Assembly: GCA_004297725.1 (NCBI GenBank)
Contig: SCUS01000031.1
Location: forward strand, 73,550-137,549
From: Myxococcaceae bacterium
GTDB lineage: Bacteria; Myxococcota_A; Polyangia; Polyangiales; Ga0077539
Direction: 5' to 3'
DNA length: 64,000 bases
Below are positions 61,065-64,000 of this stretch, in pieces. The position numbers were made by a program, and so were the translations under genes. A model generated the notes under the pieces. The model searched no databases and was not told where the DNA came from. It saw only the letters and a list, made by a program, of their open reading frames with translations. Position 1 is the stretch's first letter, and each line of letters starts with the position of its first letter.

Positions 61065-62993
61065 TCAGCGATCGGGTCTCGCCTGGAGCGTGTCGAGGTA
61101 GGCCTTCAGGTCGCTGGCGTTGATGGGCTTGGGAAGCAGGGTGACGCCGGTGAAGGCGCGGCTCAGCTCGAGCGCGTCGGGCCCGGCCCGCCCGGTGGCC
61201 AGGAGTACCGGCACGTCGGGTTGAAGGGAGCGGATGCGGGGCAGGGTGCCTCGGCCGCCCAGGCCCGGCATGTTCATGTCGAGGATGACCACGTCGGGCG
61301 ACGATCCTCGATTCATGCGATCGAGGGCCTCCTCGCCGCTGCCGACCAGGACCACGCGGTGGCCCTGCGCGCGGAGCACCGGCCCGATGGAGTCGCGGAT
61401 CAGCTCGTCGTCGTCCACCAGCAGGACGTCCAGGCTGCGGCCTTCGCCCTCCTGCCTCGAGGGCGTGGGCGCCGCGTCCTCGGGCTCCTCGCCCTCGCAG
61501 GAGGGCAGCCGCACGAGCACCCGGGTGCCCCTCCCCGTCTCGCTCTCGATCGCCAGCGTGCCTCCGTGGGCCTTCATGGTGTTGTAGACCATGGAGAGCC
61601 CGAGGCCGGTGCCCTTGCCGTGGGACTTGGTGGTGAAGAAGGGGTCCATCGCCTTGTCGAGGACCTCCCTGGGCATCCCGATGCCGGAGTCGACGACCTC
61701 CAGCTCGATCCATCCGGGCTCGGCGTTGCGGGTGCGGAGGGTGAGGGTGCCTCCGTGCGGCATGGCGTCGATGGCGTTGACGCAGAGGTTCATCAGCGCG
61801 TGGACCAGGGCGGCGGAGTCGCCCCGGATGGGCCGCAGGTCGTCCGTGAGGTCGAGGGAGAAGCGCACCTGGGCCAGCGTGGTGCGCTCCAGCAGCAGCA
61901 CCTCCTCCAGCACCAGGGCGTTGAGGTTCAGCAGCTTCACCTCGGAGAGGTCGTGGCGGGCGAGGCCCAGCAGCCGGCGCACCATGTCGCCGCCGCGCTG
62001 GCAGGCCTTGGTGATGGTGGCGAAGGCCTGCTGGGCGGGGCTGTCCGGGCGCTCCATCGCCTCGTGCGCGGAGGCCAGCATGAGGATGGAGCCGAGGACG
62101 TTGTTCATGTCGTGGGCCACGCCGCCCGCGAGGCTCCCGAGGCTGTCCATCTTCTGCGACTGGCTGAGCTGCCGCTCCAGCTGGGAGCGCTCCTCCTCGG
62201 CCTGCTTGCGCTCGTTGATGACGTCGAAGATCGCCGCGAAGTGGCCCGGCATCGGCCGGTAGACCGAGATGGAGAACCACAGCTTGAGGGCGCTGCGGTA
62301 GACCTCGAAGCGCTCCGGCAGCCCGGTGCGGACCACTCGCTCGTAGCGCTCGAGCATGTCGGGGTCCGCCTCGCGGATGCCGGGGACGACCTCGGAGACC
62401 CTCCGGCCCACGACGTTCTTCAGGCCGGTCAGCTCGGTGAACGACTGGTTGACCTCGACGTAGATGAAGTCGTCCGCCACGCCGTCCTTGTAGACCAGGC
62501 GGCAGAGGGCGAAGCCCTGGGCCATGTGGTTGAACAGGGCCCTGAAGTGGCTCTCGCTCTGGCGGACGGCGTTCTCGGCCTCCACCCGATCGGTGATGTC
62601 CCTGGAGTTGACCACCACCGCGCTGATGGAGGGGGTGTCGAGCATGTTGACCCCGATGGCCTCCATCCAGATCCACCCTCCCTCCTTGCGGGCGTATCGG
62701 TAGCGGACCCGCACCGGCAGCCCCGGGTGGGTGAGGCACTTCTGGAAGGTCTCTCCCACCTGCGAGGCGTCGTCGGGGTGGATGAAATCGAAGGTGCTGC
62801 GACCCTCGAACTCCTCCGGGGCGAAGCCGTGGAGGCGCTGCGCCGCGGGGGAGTTGTAGAGGAGCCTGCCCTCGCGATCCATGAGGCTGAGGATGTCCCC
62901 GGAGTAGTCGAGCAGCGCCTGCATGCGCTCCGCGTTCAGGGGCGCCGGCTGAGCGGCGCGAGGCGCCCGGGGATCATTGGAATCCAGCATCAT
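61065..62993 (-). CDS. Hybrid sensor histidine kinase: PAS-PAS-HisKA-HATPase-REC
   Basis: 642 residues; ATGs at 62993 and 62990 are both possible. PAS 1 spans about 20-140 (MQALLDYSGDILSLMDREGR, then the PAC motif WMEAIGVNM), PAS 2 about 150-265. HisKA has the phospho-acceptor histidine in GGVAHDMNNVLG. The ATPase has NLCVNAIDAM, DSGIGMP and GKGTGLGLSMVYN. The receiver at about 525-640 has VLLVDDDE, the acceptor Asp in VVILDMNMPG and the lysine in LLPKP. No membrane helix, so it senses a cytoplasmic cue. A separate output regulator is not in the window. Confidence 0.95.
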   Translation of the reverse strand: MMLDSNDPRAPRAAQPAPLNAERMQALLDYSGDILSLMDREGRLLYNSPAAQRLHGFAPEEFEGRSTFDFIHPDDASQVGETFQKCLTHPGLPVRVRYRYARKEGGWIWMEAIGVNMLDTPSISAVVVNSRDITDRVEAENAVRQSESHFRALFNHMAQGFALCRLVYKDGVADDFIYVEVNQSFTELTGLKNVVGRRVSEVVPGIREADPDMLERYERVVRTGLPERFEVYRSALKLWFSISVYRPMPGHFAAIFDVINERKQAEEERSQLERQLSQSQKMDSLGSLAGGVAHDMNNVLGSILMLASAHEAMERPDSPAQQAFATITKACQRGGDMVRRLLGLARHDLSEVKLLNLNALVLEEVLLLERTTLAQVRFSLDLTDDLRPIRGDSAALVHALMNLCVNAIDAMPHGGTLTLRTRNAEPGWIELEVVDSGIGMPREVLDKAMDPFFTTKSHGKGTGLGLSMVYNTMKAHGGTLAIESETGRGTRVLVRLPSCEGEEPEDAAPTPSRQEGEGRSLDVLLVDDDELIRDSIGPVLRAQGHRVVLVGSGEEALDRMNRGSSPDVVILDMNMPGLGGRGTLPRIRSLQPDVPVLLATGRAGPDALELSRAFTGVTLLPKPINASDLKAYLDTLQARPDR

Positions 62994-63022
62994 CACCCAC
63001 CGCGTGTGAGCATAGCTCCACG

Positions 63023-63529
63023 ATGTCTGTCATGAGACCTGAAGAGCATTGGTGTCTCCTCGCGGCGCCTCCCGTCGGGCGCGTCGAAATGCCGAGCTGG
63101 ATCGCCAGGGCGCACTCGCTCATCCGCGCCGAGCTCACGCTGCTCCAGCGTCTCGGCGACCCGGATGGCAATCTTCCCGCGGTGGCCTCGCTGGGCTTCA
63201 CGCTGCGCCCCCTCGGCGACGCGGCGCAGCCCACGGTGGTGCAGGTGCACACGCTGCCCATGGACGAGCTGCCCGCGGTGAAGGCGGCGGCCGACCGCGC
63301 GGTGGAGGCCATCGGAGGCGCTGGGATGGACGCGCTGGTGGCGAGGGCGACGAGGGTGTGGATGGTCGAGAGGAGGCCGATGGCGGGAGGCGACCCGAGG
63401 GCCCCGCTGGCGATGGCGGCGCTGCTCGCGGGGGTGCTGCTGGCGCCGGTGGTCCCGCCGGAGGGAGGGGCGATCTTCGGGCTCAAGGGGGCGAGGACGA
63501 GGCTCGAAGCGCTGGGCTGGCGTACCTAG
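63023..63529 (+). CDS. Hypothetical protein
   Basis: 168 residues, start ATG at 63023, 29 bases from the divergent histidine-kinase start. It looks like a mixed alpha/beta cytoplasmic protein (SLGFTLRPLGDAAQPTVVQV, VKAAADRAVEAIGGAGMDAL) with a hydrophobic helix near the C terminus (LAMAALLAGVLLAPVVPPEG). I recognise no family. The stop overlaps the convergent next gene by 4 bases. Confidence 0.55.
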   Translation: MSVMRPEEHWCLLAAPPVGRVEMPSWIARAHSLIRAELTLLQRLGDPDGNLPAVASLGFTLRPLGDAAQPTVVQVHTLPMDELPAVKAAADRAVEAIGGAGMDALVARATRVWMVERRPMAGGDPRAPLAMAALLAGVLLAPVVPPEGGAIFGLKGARTRLEALGWRT

Positions 63530-64000
63530 CGGGCGCCCGCGTCGGAGCAGCTGCGCAGCACCTCGCCGATCTGCCGCAGCGCGCGGGGGTCGCGCAGCCA
63601 CGGGGCCAGCACCCGGGTGAGCGCCCCGAGGTCCGCCGGGGGCAGGGCGCACACCGAGTTGCCCGGCGCGGTGTAGCAGCCCGCGTGTGAGGCGTAGGCG
63701 GCGTCGACGAGCGCCTCGCAGCTCAGCGCGCTCGCGCCGACGAGCGGCACCAGCGAGCGCTGAAGGCAGGTGCGAACGCCCCGCAGCCACGCCTGACCCG
63801 CGGGGCTGAACTCCTCGCGACGCGCGATGAAGGCGTTGCAGAGCCGCTCGCCGAACGCGAGCGCGTAGCCCTCGTCGCCGCAGGGGTGGGCCGCGTCGAG
63901 GCAGGCCCGGTAGAACGCGCAGTCGTCCTCGACGGCCTCGGCGCACGAGGCCCGGTCGGGGTAGGTCGCTCCCGCGCGGCACGCCACTGGGCGCGAGGGC
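63526..64000 (-). CDS. Cys-rich protein with stanniocalcin-like cysteine pattern (partial, 5' end outside window)
   Basis: About 158 codons are visible and the frame is still open at the edge; a GTG at 63987 is only an internal candidate start. Eleven cysteines are visible. The run CAFYRAC ... ERLCNAFIARREEF ... GQAWLRGVRTCLQ ... CEALVDAAYASHAGCY ... SVCALP has the order and spacing of animal and fungal stanniocalcin-like proteins, secreted helical disulfide proteins. The homology is from memory and needs a profile search. It is probably exported; any signal peptide lies beyond the window. Confidence 0.55.
   Translation of the reverse strand, partial: PSRPVACRAGATYPDRASCAEAVEDDCAFYRACLDAAHPCGDEGYALAFGERLCNAFIARREEFSPAGQAWLRGVRTCLQRSLVPLVGASALSCEALVDAAYASHAGCYTAPGNSVCALPPADLGALTRVLAPWLRDPRALRQIGEVLRSCSDAGAR

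Overview
The window is high-GC chromosomal DNA with very dense coding. It most likely comes from a myxobacterium (phylum Myxococcota, probably the Polyangia/Polyangiales side). The basis is the gene mix: three eukaryote-like Ser/Thr kinases, many Cys-rich secreted proteins with Asp/Thr/Val-rich linkers, a MYXO-CTERM-like tail, a PAS-PAS hybrid histidine kinase, giant TPR and Cys-repeat proteins, and core genes such as rplU-rpmA, glgA, gpsA and prfC. I see no rRNA, tRNA, phage, insertion sequence, CRISPR array or recognisable biosynthetic megasynthase. Neighbouring genes are often fused at 4-base ATGA or GTGA overlaps, which suggests translational coupling.

Layout. 1-7236 (minus strand): an esterase cut by the edge, a peptidase-S51-like protein, an unknown, a fused LeuD-LeuC aconitase-family enzyme, and a GpsA/acyltransferase pair for phospholipid synthesis. 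7297-11841: a class II aldolase, an arrestin-like Spo0M/Tudor-type repeat protein, a long palindromic element, glycogen synthase and an ATP-grasp enzyme. 11860-23176: the most unusual block, described below. 23182-29484: rhodanese, Cys-rich lipoprotein, small membrane proteins, AraC regulator, OsmC and ribosomal L27/L21. 29706-40488: secreted Cys-rich protein, lipoyl-less E2-like acyltransferase, flavin amine oxidase, atypical cytochrome c, J-like/TPR protein, zinc-ribbon kinase, beta-barrel-like protein, YceI, Ycf46-like AAA ATPase and XRE regulator. 40496-55888: a 2593-residue TPR protein, a Ser/Thr kinase and a 1879-residue lipoprotein with 39 Cys-rich repeats. 56001-64000: RF3, a Fam20/HipA-like secreted kinase candidate, a Cys-rich secreted protein, a cupredoxin lipoprotein, a hybrid histidine kinase and two orphan genes, the last with a stanniocalcin-like cysteine pattern.

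Best candidate for an undescribed system: the minus-strand operon 21441-11860. Two paralogous FAD enzymes, which resemble the Propionibacterium polyunsaturated fatty acid isomerase, flank a carotenoid-cleavage-type dioxygenase that keeps all four iron-binding histidines. All three are coupled by 4-base overlaps to an 1808-residue kinase-AAA-TPR-GAF-class III cyclase protein. An aldehyde dehydrogenase is transcribed divergently 148 bp away. Together they read as a polyene (fatty acid or carotenoid) isomerisation and cleavage pathway that makes aldehydes, wired directly to a second-messenger/kinase sensor. The genes and overlaps are seen in the sequence; the substrates and the signalling role are inference.
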